5,464 nucleotides of DNA from Candidatus Hestiella acidicharens (GTDB taxonomy: Archaea; Thermoproteota; Thermoprotei_A; Sulfolobales; Acidilobaceae). The notes below the pieces were generated by a model, which saw nothing but the letters and a program-made list of their open reading frames with translations, was not told where the DNA came from and made no database searches. The translations under genes and the position numbers were made by a program. Location: positions 1 through 5,464 of the forward strand of contig WAJZ01000116.1 in the NCBI GenBank assembly GCA_015523575.1, in the 5' to 3' direction. This document shows positions 1 through 5,380 of the stretch, piece after piece. Position 1 is the first letter of the stretch. The number at the start of each line of letters is the position of its first letter.

Positions 1-40
1 GGTAAATTTTAAGGATAAAACACCGTTATACGACCTTTTC

Positions 41-49
41 TAATATATA
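41..49 (+). promoter_or_regulatory. Possible TATA box for the 113-457 gene
   Basis: TAATATATA resembles an archaeal TATA element. A start site about 25-30 bases downstream (around 70-75) would give a leader of about 40 bases that includes the GGGGTG ribosome binding site at 100-105. A second AT-rich candidate, TAAAAATA at 82-89, would place transcription start at about the TTG codon and produce a leaderless message. The sequence does not decide between them. Confidence 0.3.
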
Positions 50-112
50 ACTGAAATTTTACTGTAATACATTCGGGTATCTAAAAATAGCTTCGGAGTG
101 GGGTGTTATAAT

Positions 113-457
113 TTGAATACTATTGTTATTAACTCTGGCATGTTTAGTGATGACTTGCCGATAAAGGCTGCCTTTGAGGCAGCAGATATATTAAGAAAGG
201 AGTATTCTATGACTGTTTTTATTAAGTTGGAGAACCATACAGACATCCTTGGCTTTGATGGAACACCACAAATAAGAATAGGTAGTGATGTAATAAGCCT
301 TGACGAAATAGGGGATTATAACGAAGCGATAAGCCTCATACTAGACAGGGTTCTGGAGGCCGCAAATGTAAAGTCGGGGGCTGCACACAACGAAACCCTT
401 CAGGTAAGCGTTAGGGAAAATCCGAGCCAAAGCTCTGGAGCCTATGCTTTAAACTAA
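113..457 (+). CDS. Small hypothetical protein, thioredoxin-like layout without CxxC
   Basis: I do not recognise this family. The preferred start is TTG at 113: GGGGTG (100-105) lies seven bases upstream as a good ribosome binding site, and the protein then begins with a beta strand (MNTIVINSG). The frame opens earlier at a GTG at 98, giving 119 rather than 114 residues. The predicted order is strand (NTIVINS), long helix (about residues 13-31), strand (TVFIKL), then a loop leading to TPQIRIGSDVISLDEI and a closing helix ending near EAANVK. The strand-helix-strand, Pro-strand-turn-strand-helix order resembles a thioredoxin fold, with TPQI in the cis-proline position. There is no cysteine pair, so redox activity is unlikely. 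The last 20 or so residues are polar and probably disordered. No signal peptide or membrane segment is visible. Real coding is likely because the frame is clean and has a ribosome binding site. Function is unknown. Confidence 0.6.
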   Translation: MNTIVINSGMFSDDLPIKAAFEAADILRKEYSMTVFIKLENHTDILGFDGTPQIRIGSDVISLDEIGDYNEAISLILDRVLEAANVKSGAAHNETLQVSVRENPSQSSGAYALN

Positions 458-543
458 AGAGGCAATAATTTTTCAAGCATTTTAATGGCTATGGAACTGT
501 TTTGTATTAAGGTTTTGCTAATGCCATTATCTCCTAAGGTTAT

Positions 544-578
544 TTATAGAGAAGCACTTTTTGTTATTTTAACTTTAT
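544..578 (-). pseudogene. Possible orphaned 3' tail of the APC permease gene
   Basis: If the element at 579-1846 is removed, the permease frame crosses the junction and reads NKVKITKSASL followed by a TAA at 546-544. This gives a 484-residue protein with a short basic tail, which is typical after the last membrane helix. The assignment rests on an assumed insertion boundary, so it is an inference. A shift of one base in the boundary would give a different tail or an immediate stop. Confidence 0.35.
574..578 (+). promoter_or_regulatory. Candidate target site / TAM (TTTAT) of the IS element
   Basis: TTTAT lies directly left of the inferred element boundary and 11 bases before the left-end hairpin. 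IS200/IS605-family elements insert 3' of a short T-rich motif, and the same motif serves as the target-adjacent motif of the TnpB nuclease. The position and composition fit, but the exact motif is inferred from one copy. Confidence 0.4.
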
Positions 579-589
579 CGGCGGGAAGT

Positions 590-609
590 CTCCATGCGTA
601 AGCGTGGGG
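590..609 (+). repeat. Left-end subterminal hairpin of the IS element
   Basis: Bases 590-597 pair with 602-609 in an eight-pair stem that includes two G-T pairs, around a GTAA loop. The motif GGAAG sits just before it, as it does before the right-end hairpin. In IS200/IS605 elements such imperfect palindromes are the recognition sites for the single-strand transposase. Confidence 0.6.
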
Positions 610-623
610 ATGATAGCCAAAAA

Positions 624-650
624 ATATATAGTTTGGAATATATATAGTTT
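624..650 (+). promoter_or_regulatory. Duplicated TATA-like promoter of tnpB
   Basis: The 11-base string ATATATAGTTT occurs twice, at 624-634 and 640-650. The second copy lies in AATATATATAG (637-647) and would place a start site around 668-672, about 20 bases before the TTG start of tnpB and about 40 before the inner ATG. This is the only promoter-like stretch between the left hairpin and tnpB. Confidence 0.4.
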
Positions 651-689
651 CAGGGGGTTAATAATAGCTATACGATACAAGCTTAATAA

Positions 690-1730
690 TTGAATCGCAA
701 GGCGAAGGTGATGCTTAGCTATAAGTTCCGCATGTATCCTTCAAAAACCGTTCAAGCAAAGCTAAGCGAGCAACTTGAGCTGTGCAGGTGGCTATACAAT
801 CGTTTGTTGTTTGAGCTAAACAAGGCTAAGGAGGAAGGCAGAAAGTTGAAACCAAAGGATACACAAGCCTTAATTGTAAAGTTAAAGGAGGAAAAACCTG
901 AACTGAACAATGTTTACTCTAAGGTTTTGCAGATGGTAAATTATCAGCTTTGGAGCAATATAAAAGCCCTCCACAGGCTAAAGGAAAACGGAAAGAAAGT
1001 TGGTAAGCTCAGATACAAGGGTAAGGGTTGGTTTAAAACACTAAATTTCAACCAATCAGGCTTTAAAATTGACTTTAAGAATAAGAGGCTCATACTTTCA
1101 AAAGTTGGTTCTATTCCTATTAAGTTGCATAGCAAAATTGAAGGAAGAATCAAAGGGGTAATTGTAAAGAGACAAAGAAGCGGGGAGTGGTATGTTATTG
1201 TGCAGGTAGAAGGTGAGCCAAAACCAAAAAATGGTAAAATAATAGGAATAGATGTTGGAATAAGGTATTTCCTTACAGATAGCGATGGAAGGAAAGTTGA
1301 AAATCCGCATCTTTACAAAAGAACTTTGAACAAGATAAGGATTCTCCACAGGAATATATCAAGGAAACAGAAAGGCTCAAAGAATAGAGAAAAAGCAAGG
1401 GTTAAGTTAGCAAAGGCTTATGAAAAGTTAGTAAATCAAAGAAACGATTTTCTACACAAGCTTAGCAGGTTTTATGTTAATAGTTATGATGTTATTGTGG
1501 TTGAAGAGTTATCAATTAGAAACATGGTTCGCAATCACAAATTGGCTCAGCATATATTGGATGCCTCTTGGGGGAAATTCCTTAGAATGCTCTCTTACAA
1601 GGCTGAAAGTGCTGGTAAGAGAGTTATAAAGGTAAATCCAAGGGGAACTTCAGAAGGGTTAACTTTAGATGACCCTTATAGGGATTACATTTCCGCTTGC
1701 AGAATAAAAAACAGGTCGGGGCTGGGATGA
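690..1730 (+). CDS. tnpB: TnpB-family RNA-guided nuclease, C-terminal tail lost at a stop codon
   Basis: The protein has 346 residues from a TTG start. It opens with the family's YKFRMYPSK motif (11-19) and the helix ELCRWLYNRLL (30-40), followed by the mixed wedge region. RuvC-I is GIDVGIRY with Asp188, RuvC-II is VVEELSIRNM with Glu272, and RuvC-III is DPYRDYISA with Asp332, so the whole acidic triad is present. After NPRGTS (316-321) the usual Cys-x-x-Cys pairs of the zinc ribbon are absent; the only later cysteine is Cys337. TnpB proteins use an omega-RNA from the element's right end to cleave DNA next to a target-adjacent motif. The TGA at 1728-1730 ends the frame, but another 36 family-like codons follow in the same frame. 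The start is uncertain: ATG at 711 has AAGG eight bases upstream and would remove seven residues, while the TTG has no ribosome binding site. Confidence 0.9.
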   Translation: MNRKAKVMLSYKFRMYPSKTVQAKLSEQLELCRWLYNRLLFELNKAKEEGRKLKPKDTQALIVKLKEEKPELNNVYSKVLQMVNYQLWSNIKALHRLKENGKKVGKLRYKGKGWFKTLNFNQSGFKIDFKNKRLILSKVGSIPIKLHSKIEGRIKGVIVKRQRSGEWYVIVQVEGEPKPKNGKIIGIDVGIRYFLTDSDGRKVENPHLYKRTLNKIRILHRNISRKQKGSKNREKARVKLAKAYEKLVNQRNDFLHKLSRFYVNSYDVIVVEELSIRNMVRNHKLAQHILDASWGKFLRMLSYKAESAGKRVIKVNPRGTSEGLTLDDPYRDYISACRIKNRSGLG

Positions 1731-1841
1731 TCCTCAGAGCCTGTGGAGAGGAAACCCCTACTCCTCATTACCGCTAAAGTGGTAATTAAGGGGCATGTTT
1801 CCTCTATGAAGCAGGAAGCCCTACCGTTTACGGTAGGGTAG
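1731..1841 (+). pseudogene. In-frame tnpB tail beyond the TGA stop
   Basis: Directly after the TGA the same frame stays open for 36 codons to a TAG at 1839-1841. It reads SSEPVERKPLLL, then a variable stretch, then MKQEALPFTVG. A tail with an EPVE-like and a KQEA-like segment is what I recall at the C-terminus of archaeal TnpB proteins, so this looks like the original end of the protein (383 residues in all). One C-to-T change turning CGA (Arg) into TGA would explain the break. The same bases form the putative omega-RNA, which may be what preserves them now. Confidence 0.6.
1819..1838 (+). repeat. Right-end terminal hairpin of the IS element
   Basis: A perfect eight-pair GC-rich stem (CCCTACCG with CGGTAGGG) closes a TTTA loop. 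It is the right-end counterpart of the hairpin at 590-609 and the last stem of the putative omega-RNA. The permease stop codon (1823-1821, minus strand) and its last codons lie in it, and it could also act as a terminator-like structure for the convergent transcripts. Confidence 0.75.
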
Positions 1842-3266
1842 TCCACTTGCATAATATATGACTATTAATACTGAAGATATGATTATTGCTACTAGGTAGT
1901 AGATGTTTACTATTGAATAGTAAAACGTTATAGCAAGTATCGAGAGCCCTATGATTGATATGACCTTACCAATTGGTTTAGAAGACTTGATTGCTGATAC
2001 TGAGAGCAGGGCAAGAGATATAACGTAATACAAAGAGTCTATAGCGTAGCCTATCTGCATTGCATTATAGGTCAGCCCAATTCTCCCCCTATATCCTAAT
2101 ATGATAGCCGCAACATATGTTAAAATTATTACTAGTGCTGTGAGTCCTGTAGAAAAGTACAAAGATGTATGTGGGCTCTTATATTTACTGTGGGTCTTCT
2201 CTAGGACTTTGGGAAGCTGGCCCTCCCTTGCCATACCATAAAACATCCTAGCAGTAGCATTTAGCGTTGCTAGGTAGCAGGCGAAGACGCTTAGGATAAC
2301 TGTGAAAGAGAATATAGTTATGCCTATATGACCCATATACTTTCCCATAAGCGTATAGACAGGATTTACTCCAGTGCCTGAGGCCTCGCTGACAAACTTG
2401 TTAAGTGATGAATAGCTTATCCCTGTATTCAATATTATACTATATGTAACCAAAATGTAGATAAGGCCCATTAGGGTCGTTGCAAAAAGTGTTCCGATGG
2501 GTATATCTCTTTTAGGATTCTTTACCTCCTCGGATATTTGTGTAGAGACCTCAAATCCCATAAAATATGTTATCGCAAAGACGAGCCCTCCAGATATAGC
2601 AGAAATGGAAGACGGAAGGGATTTCGTAAAGGTACCTTTTAGTGTGAAAGGCACCACACTAATCCTACTATAGTTAAATATGAACGACAAAACTATAAAT
2701 ATGATTAAAATGGAAAATTCTATTGATGCTAGCACTACCTCTGACCTGATACTAGGTTTTAGTCCGAAGTATGCTACCAAAAATGCTATGATTACAGGTA
2801 TTGCGAGAAAGTACAAAGGGTTAATTATGATATTAAAAGAGGCATATAGCCCTTCTGTAGTCAAATACGCAAATGCTATGGCTACCGATGCAAGGCCTAT
2901 TATGCTATAGAAAAGGGCATACGTTATCCCATTAAAAAAGCCTGCACTAGTCCCAAGGGTCTTTGAGACGTAGGCGTAAAAGCTGGCAGCATGCACGTAT
3001 CTCTTAGATAGGTAATATATTGCATATATAATTGATAGCACTCCTATTAATGTAAGTAACATAGCAAGGGGTGCGGAAGCGAAAGCGCTACTTATTATGA
3101 ATGCGGCACCGCCCGCCACGCTATATGTAGGTGCCTGACCAGCAAATGAATTAAAGAATGAACCCCTGAACGATGTAACGTCCTTTGCAAGCCTATTCTT
3201 TTCACTTTCACCCATTTTGCATCGAGTAAACAAGGAAGCTACAAATTTTTCTTTTTTGTTGAACAT
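1821..3266 (-). CDS. APC-superfamily amino acid permease, 3' end replaced by IS sequence
   Basis: This is a secondary transporter of the amino acid-polyamine-organocation superfamily, located in the cytoplasmic membrane. It is 481 residues long, usual for the family, with about 12 hydrophobic segments. Visible landmarks are GQAPTYSVAGG in TM1 (43-53), the TM6 motif FMGFEVSTQ followed by EEVKNPKRDIP (235-256), and TLNATARMFYGMAREGQLPK (334-353) followed by SPHTS. The substrate cannot be told from sequence. The last seven or eight residues (ending GLPYRKR) and the stop are encoded by the right end of the IS element, so the native tail has been replaced beyond the last membrane helix; function may be unaffected. 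The start is uncertain. ATG at 3266 is only about 14 bases from the TATA-like box, whereas Met18 at 3215 allows a normal leader and gives MGESEKNRLAKDV, a more family-like N-terminus. Confidence 0.9.
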   Translation of the reverse strand: MFNKKEKFVASLFTRCKMGESEKNRLAKDVTSFRGSFFNSFAGQAPTYSVAGGAAFIISSAFASAPLAMLLTLIGVLSIIYAIYYLSKRYVHAASFYAYVSKTLGTSAGFFNGITYALFYSIIGLASVAIAFAYLTTEGLYASFNIIINPLYFLAIPVIIAFLVAYFGLKPSIRSEVVLASIEFSILIIFIVLSFIFNYSRISVVPFTLKGTFTKSLPSSISAISGGLVFAITYFMGFEVSTQISEEVKNPKRDIPIGTLFATTLMGLIYILVTYSIILNTGISYSSLNKFVSEASGTGVNPVYTLMGKYMGHIGITIFSFTVILSVFACYLATLNATARMFYGMAREGQLPKVLEKTHSKYKSPHTSLYFSTGLTALVIILTYVAAIILGYRGRIGLTYNAMQIGYAIDSLYYVISLALLSVSAIKSSKPIGKVISIIGLSILAITFYYSIVNIYYLVAIIISSVLIVIYYASGLPYRKR

Positions 3267-3272
3267 TCCATA

Positions 3273-3288
3273 CTTTTAAAAATTTAAG
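3273..3288. promoter_or_regulatory. Shared AT-rich divergent promoter region
   Basis: CTTTTAAAAATTTAAG provides TATA-like sequence in both directions. Read on the plus strand, a start near 3303-3308 would give a short leader containing the AGGGG site of the exonuclease gene. Read on the minus strand, a start near 3253 would lie inside the longest permease frame, favouring the permease Met at 3215. One box may serve both genes. Confidence 0.4.
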
Positions 3289-3321
3289 CACCCACTTGAT
3301 ACATAGTTCAAGGGGTTGATA

Positions 3322-4059
3322 ATGAAGGTATTGACCTGGAACGTTAACGGATTAAAAAGCTTAATAAACAAAGGGTTGCCCAAGGAAATATTTAGCTATG
3401 ATATAGTTATGTTTCAAGAAATAAAGACAGACAAGGTTCCAGAAGAGATGGAGAAGCTTGGCTATAGTATTTACATAAATCCAGCTAAGAGAAAAGGGTA
3501 TTCGGGTACGTTAACCTTAACAAAGATCGACCCAATAAAGGTTAGATATGGTATAGGTGACGAGGAATTTGATTCAGAGGGTAGAGTAATATCGCTAGAA
3601 TTCAATGAATTTTATGCAATAAACGCATATTTTCCAAATGCACAGCATGGTTTAACTCGATTGGATTACAAGCTTAAGTTCAACAAGGCCTTTGAGGATT
3701 TTCTAGGGAAATTAGAAAAACCAAAAATCATTTGTGGGGATTTTAATGTAGCCCATAAGGAGATCGATATAGCCAGGCCGAAGGATAACGTTAACAACCC
3801 AGGCTTTACAAAGCAAGAGAGGGATTGGATGACATCTTTTCTAGAGAAAGGTTATGTAGATGCCTTTAGGATATTCCATAAAGAGGCTGGTAGGTATAGC
3901 TGGTGGACATATAGGTTTCACGCAAGGGAGAAAAACATCGGTTGGAGAATAGATTATTGCGTAGTATCTCAAGATATAGTTCATAGGATAAGGGATTGCG
4001 ACATAATGGATAAAATCTACGGCTCTGATCACGCGCCCGTTTACTTGGTTTTGGAGTAA
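3322..4059 (+). CDS. xthA: Exonuclease III / AP endonuclease (ExoIII-APE1 family)
   Basis: This metal-dependent nuclease cuts DNA 5' of abasic sites and removes 3' blocking groups in base-excision repair. It has 245 residues, slightly short of E. coli ExoIII. All active-site motifs are present: Asn7 in WNVNGLKSL, Glu33 in FQEIKTDK, Tyr103 in NAYFPNAQ, Asp140 and Asn142 in CGDFNVAH, Asp211 in GWRIDYCVVS, and Asp236-His237 in YGSDHAPVYL. The start is ATG at 3322, because AGGGG (3311-3315) lies six bases before it and MKVLTWNVNG matches the family N-terminus; a TTG at 3316 in the same frame would overlap that spacing. The gene is divergent from the permease and convergent with the amidase, so it is probably transcribed alone. 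No break or odd residue is seen. Its usual substrate preference (AP endonuclease or exonuclease) cannot be read from sequence. Confidence 0.95.
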   Translation: MKVLTWNVNGLKSLINKGLPKEIFSYDIVMFQEIKTDKVPEEMEKLGYSIYINPAKRKGYSGTLTLTKIDPIKVRYGIGDEEFDSEGRVISLEFNEFYAINAYFPNAQHGLTRLDYKLKFNKAFEDFLGKLEKPKIICGDFNVAHKEIDIARPKDNVNNPGFTKQERDWMTSFLEKGYVDAFRIFHKEAGRYSWWTYRFHAREKNIGWRIDYCVVSQDIVHRIRDCDIMDKIYGSDHAPVYLVLE

Positions 4060-4089
4060 AGCCAATAAAATAAAGCGTTTTAATAAAAG
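4060..4089. terminator. Convergent gene junction with T-rich termination signals
   Basis: The 30 bases between the two stop codons are very AT-rich. The plus strand offers GTTTTAAT (4076-4083), and the minus strand offers two T-runs in CTTTTATT and CTTTATTTTATT. Archaeal termination often needs only such T-runs. There is no strong hairpin. Confidence 0.3.
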
Positions 4090-5328
4090 TTATAGTGAGA
4101 GCACCTTAGCTATGTTCAAGACCTTACTGTCTTCACCTTTACCTCCTATTATCTGTATCCCAACGGGCATACCATCAATTGTTAAGGAAGGTATGGAGAT
4201 CGATGGTGCATCAACAAAGGATGCGAAGAGCGTTTCATATGTTAATACACTCCTAATGGTGCCGTCTTCTTTACCTAGCACCTCGTTAATAGTAGGTGCA
4301 TAGATTAACGTCGTCGGCGTTATTAGCGCGTCAACATCCTTTAACACTTTTTTAAATTCGTCAAATACCTCCTTTCTCTTATACACCGCTTCGATATAGT
4401 CTATTGCACTATAGTTAAGCCCCTTTTCAACTAATCTCCTCACGTCAGGGAAGTAGAGATCCCACTTCTCCTTATACTTTATGTGCACGTACGTACCTTC
4501 ACTGTACCTTATTGCAGAGAAGTACCTCCAAAGATATTTAGAAGTTAAAGGCATATCCACCTCCTTGTAGTCAATAGATTTGGTTGAAATGAAGTCTAGA
4601 AAAGAGCTTCTGACCTTTTCTATTATAGATTGATACTCAGGCCACGTACCTTCTGCAGGCATATACCACCTAGGTATTCCTAGTTTAATCTTTTTTACTT
4701 CATTCTCTTTATAAAGGTCGAACTCTTTCGCTATCCTTATAATCCACTTTAGTTCCTTCGAAAGAAATCCTACAGTATCGAAGGATGGGGCTAAAGGGAA
4801 AACCCCATCAACGCTGATCTTCCCATAGCTTGGCTTATATCCATATATGCCACATAGGGAGGCAGGAACCCTAGTAGAGCCTGCAGTATCAGTCCCAATG
4901 GCTATCGGGACTATCGATGCGGAAGCAGATGCAGCAGAACCACCACTGCTTCCCCCAGCTATTCTGTTCAAATCTATTGGGTTTCTAGTCGGACCAAAAA
5001 CGCTTGAGGTAGTTGTGATGCCTGATGCAAACTCGTGCGTATTTGTTTTTCCTACTATTACATAGCCAAGCCTTTTTAGCCTCTTTACAATATAGCTATC
5101 TCTCTGCGGTATAAAGTTTATGAAAACCCTTGAACCCATCGTTGTTTTTAAACCTTTGGTATAAATAATATCCTTTACCCCAATTGGTATGGGCTCCATT
5201 CCATTTTTCTCAACCTTTTCTGCTTCTTCAACGGCCTTTTCATTAAAAGACACAAAGGCGTTAATCTTATTGTTGAGCTCCTTTATCTCATTCGAAAAAA
5301 CCCTTTCCACGAACTTAATGTCTGACAT
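4090..5328 (-). CDS. Amidase-signature family hydrolase
   Basis: This is a serine hydrolase that cleaves amide bonds, releasing ammonia or an amine from a carboxamide. It has 412 residues and is probably cytoplasmic. The catalytic Ser-cisSer-Lys triad is visible: Lys52 in GVKDII, cis-Ser127 in GGSSGGSAA, and nucleophile Ser151 in GTDTAGSTRVPAS. The spacings of 75 and 24 residues equal those in GatA. SFDTVGFLS (182-190) and DGMPVGIQIIGG (385-396) are further family landmarks. It is shorter than GatA (about 480), carries GTDTAGS rather than the GatA GTDTGGS, and has no gatB or gatC nearby, so a stand-alone amidase is more likely than a tRNA amidotransferase subunit. The substrate is unknown. 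The start at 5328 is supported by GGTGAT (5332-5337) three bases upstream, where it pairs well with the 16S 3' end, and by a TATA box at 5351-5360. Confidence 0.92.
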   Translation of the reverse strand: MSDIKFVERVFSNEIKELNNKINAFVSFNEKAVEEAEKVEKNGMEPIPIGVKDIIYTKGLKTTMGSRVFINFIPQRDSYIVKRLKRLGYVIVGKTNTHEFASGITTTSSVFGPTRNPIDLNRIAGGSSGGSAASASASIVPIAIGTDTAGSTRVPASLCGIYGYKPSYGKISVDGVFPLAPSFDTVGFLSKELKWIIRIAKEFDLYKENEVKKIKLGIPRWYMPAEGTWPEYQSIIEKVRSSFLDFISTKSIDYKEVDMPLTSKYLWRYFSAIRYSEGTYVHIKYKEKWDLYFPDVRRLVEKGLNYSAIDYIEAVYKRKEVFDEFKKVLKDVDALITPTTLIYAPTINEVLGKEDGTIRSVLTYETLFASFVDAPSISIPSLTIDGMPVGIQIIGGKGEDSKVLNIAKVLSL

Positions 5329-5331
5329 ACT

Positions 5332-5360
5332 ATCACCAAACTTATGCCCAAATTTTAAAG
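5332..5360 (-). promoter_or_regulatory. Promoter and ribosome binding site of the amidase gene
   Basis: On the minus strand CTTTAAAATT (5360-5351) is a good TATA box. It predicts a start site at about 5330-5335, close to the gene. GGTGAT (5337-5332) stands three bases before the ATG. The amidase thus seems to have its own short-leader promoter rather than depending on the gene upstream. Confidence 0.5.
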
Positions 5361-5380
5361 GTATTAGAAGGAAATATTAA

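Larger units (their letters stand above)
579..1846 (+). mobile_element. IS200/IS605-family element, tnpB only
   Basis: The element holds one gene, tnpB, flanked by subterminal hairpins rather than terminal inverted repeats, as is usual in this family. The motif GGAAG precedes both hairpins (584-588 and 1814-1818). The left hairpin is at 590-609 and the right at 1819-1838, followed by eight bases (TAGTCCAC) to the proposed right end. No target duplication is expected for this family and none is seen. There is no tnpA (HUH Tyr transposase), so any movement would need a transposase supplied from elsewhere. The insertion replaced the 3' end of the minus-strand permease gene. The boundaries come from the hairpins, a TTTAT motif on the left and in-frame rejoining of the permease. 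They may be off by a few bases. Confidence 0.7.
1711..1846 (+). ncRNA. Putative omega-RNA (right-end guide RNA scaffold)
   Basis: This stretch folds into a long nested stem. Bases 1747-1754 pair with 1798-1805 (8 bp), 1755-1759 with 1789-1793 (5 bp), and 1767-1774 with 1779-1786 (8 bp with one G-U), capped by a TAAA loop. The final hairpin, 1819-1826 with 1831-1838, follows, then eight bases to the element end. Upstream, ACAGG (1711-1715) can pair with CCTGT (1740-1744), while CCTG (1740-1743) could instead pair with CAGG (1812-1815), so alternative or pseudoknotted forms are possible. In known TnpB systems the omega-RNA overlaps the 3' end of tnpB and finishes at the right end, with the flanking host sequence as guide. 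The position and structure match that. The 5' end is not fixed by sequence alone. Confidence 0.65.

Noticed and set aside
500..617. Left hairpin as the omega-RNA relic of a second, lost tnpB element
   Set aside because: It looks like a right-end hairpin, but the 80 bases before it show none of the nested stems found at 1747-1805 and no tnpB tail. A left-end palindrome of the present element is simpler.
1..690. A tnpA transposase or its remnant left of tnpB
   Set aside because: No HUH or catalytic Tyr motif is visible in any frame, and the space is taken by an unrelated small gene and the left end.
944..1349. Minus-strand open frames opposite tnpB
   Set aside because: They lie wholly inside the well-supported tnpB gene and have low-complexity, Phe/Leu/Ser-rich composition typical of antisense shadow frames. 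No ribosome binding site was evident.
2680..2910. Plus-strand frame opposite the permease
   Set aside because: Antisense to conserved membrane segments of the permease, with no family features; a shadow frame.
3841..4065. Minus-strand frame opposite the exonuclease gene
   Set aside because: It overlaps the conserved catalytic C-terminus of the ExoIII-family gene and has no recognisable protein features.
4090..5328. Assignment as GatA of the tRNA-dependent amidotransferase
   Set aside because: The triad spacing matches, but the protein is short, carries GTDTAGS rather than GTDTGGS, and has no gatB or gatC neighbour.
4112..5380. Plus-strand frames opposite the amidase
   Set aside because: All are short and antisense to the amidase-signature motifs.
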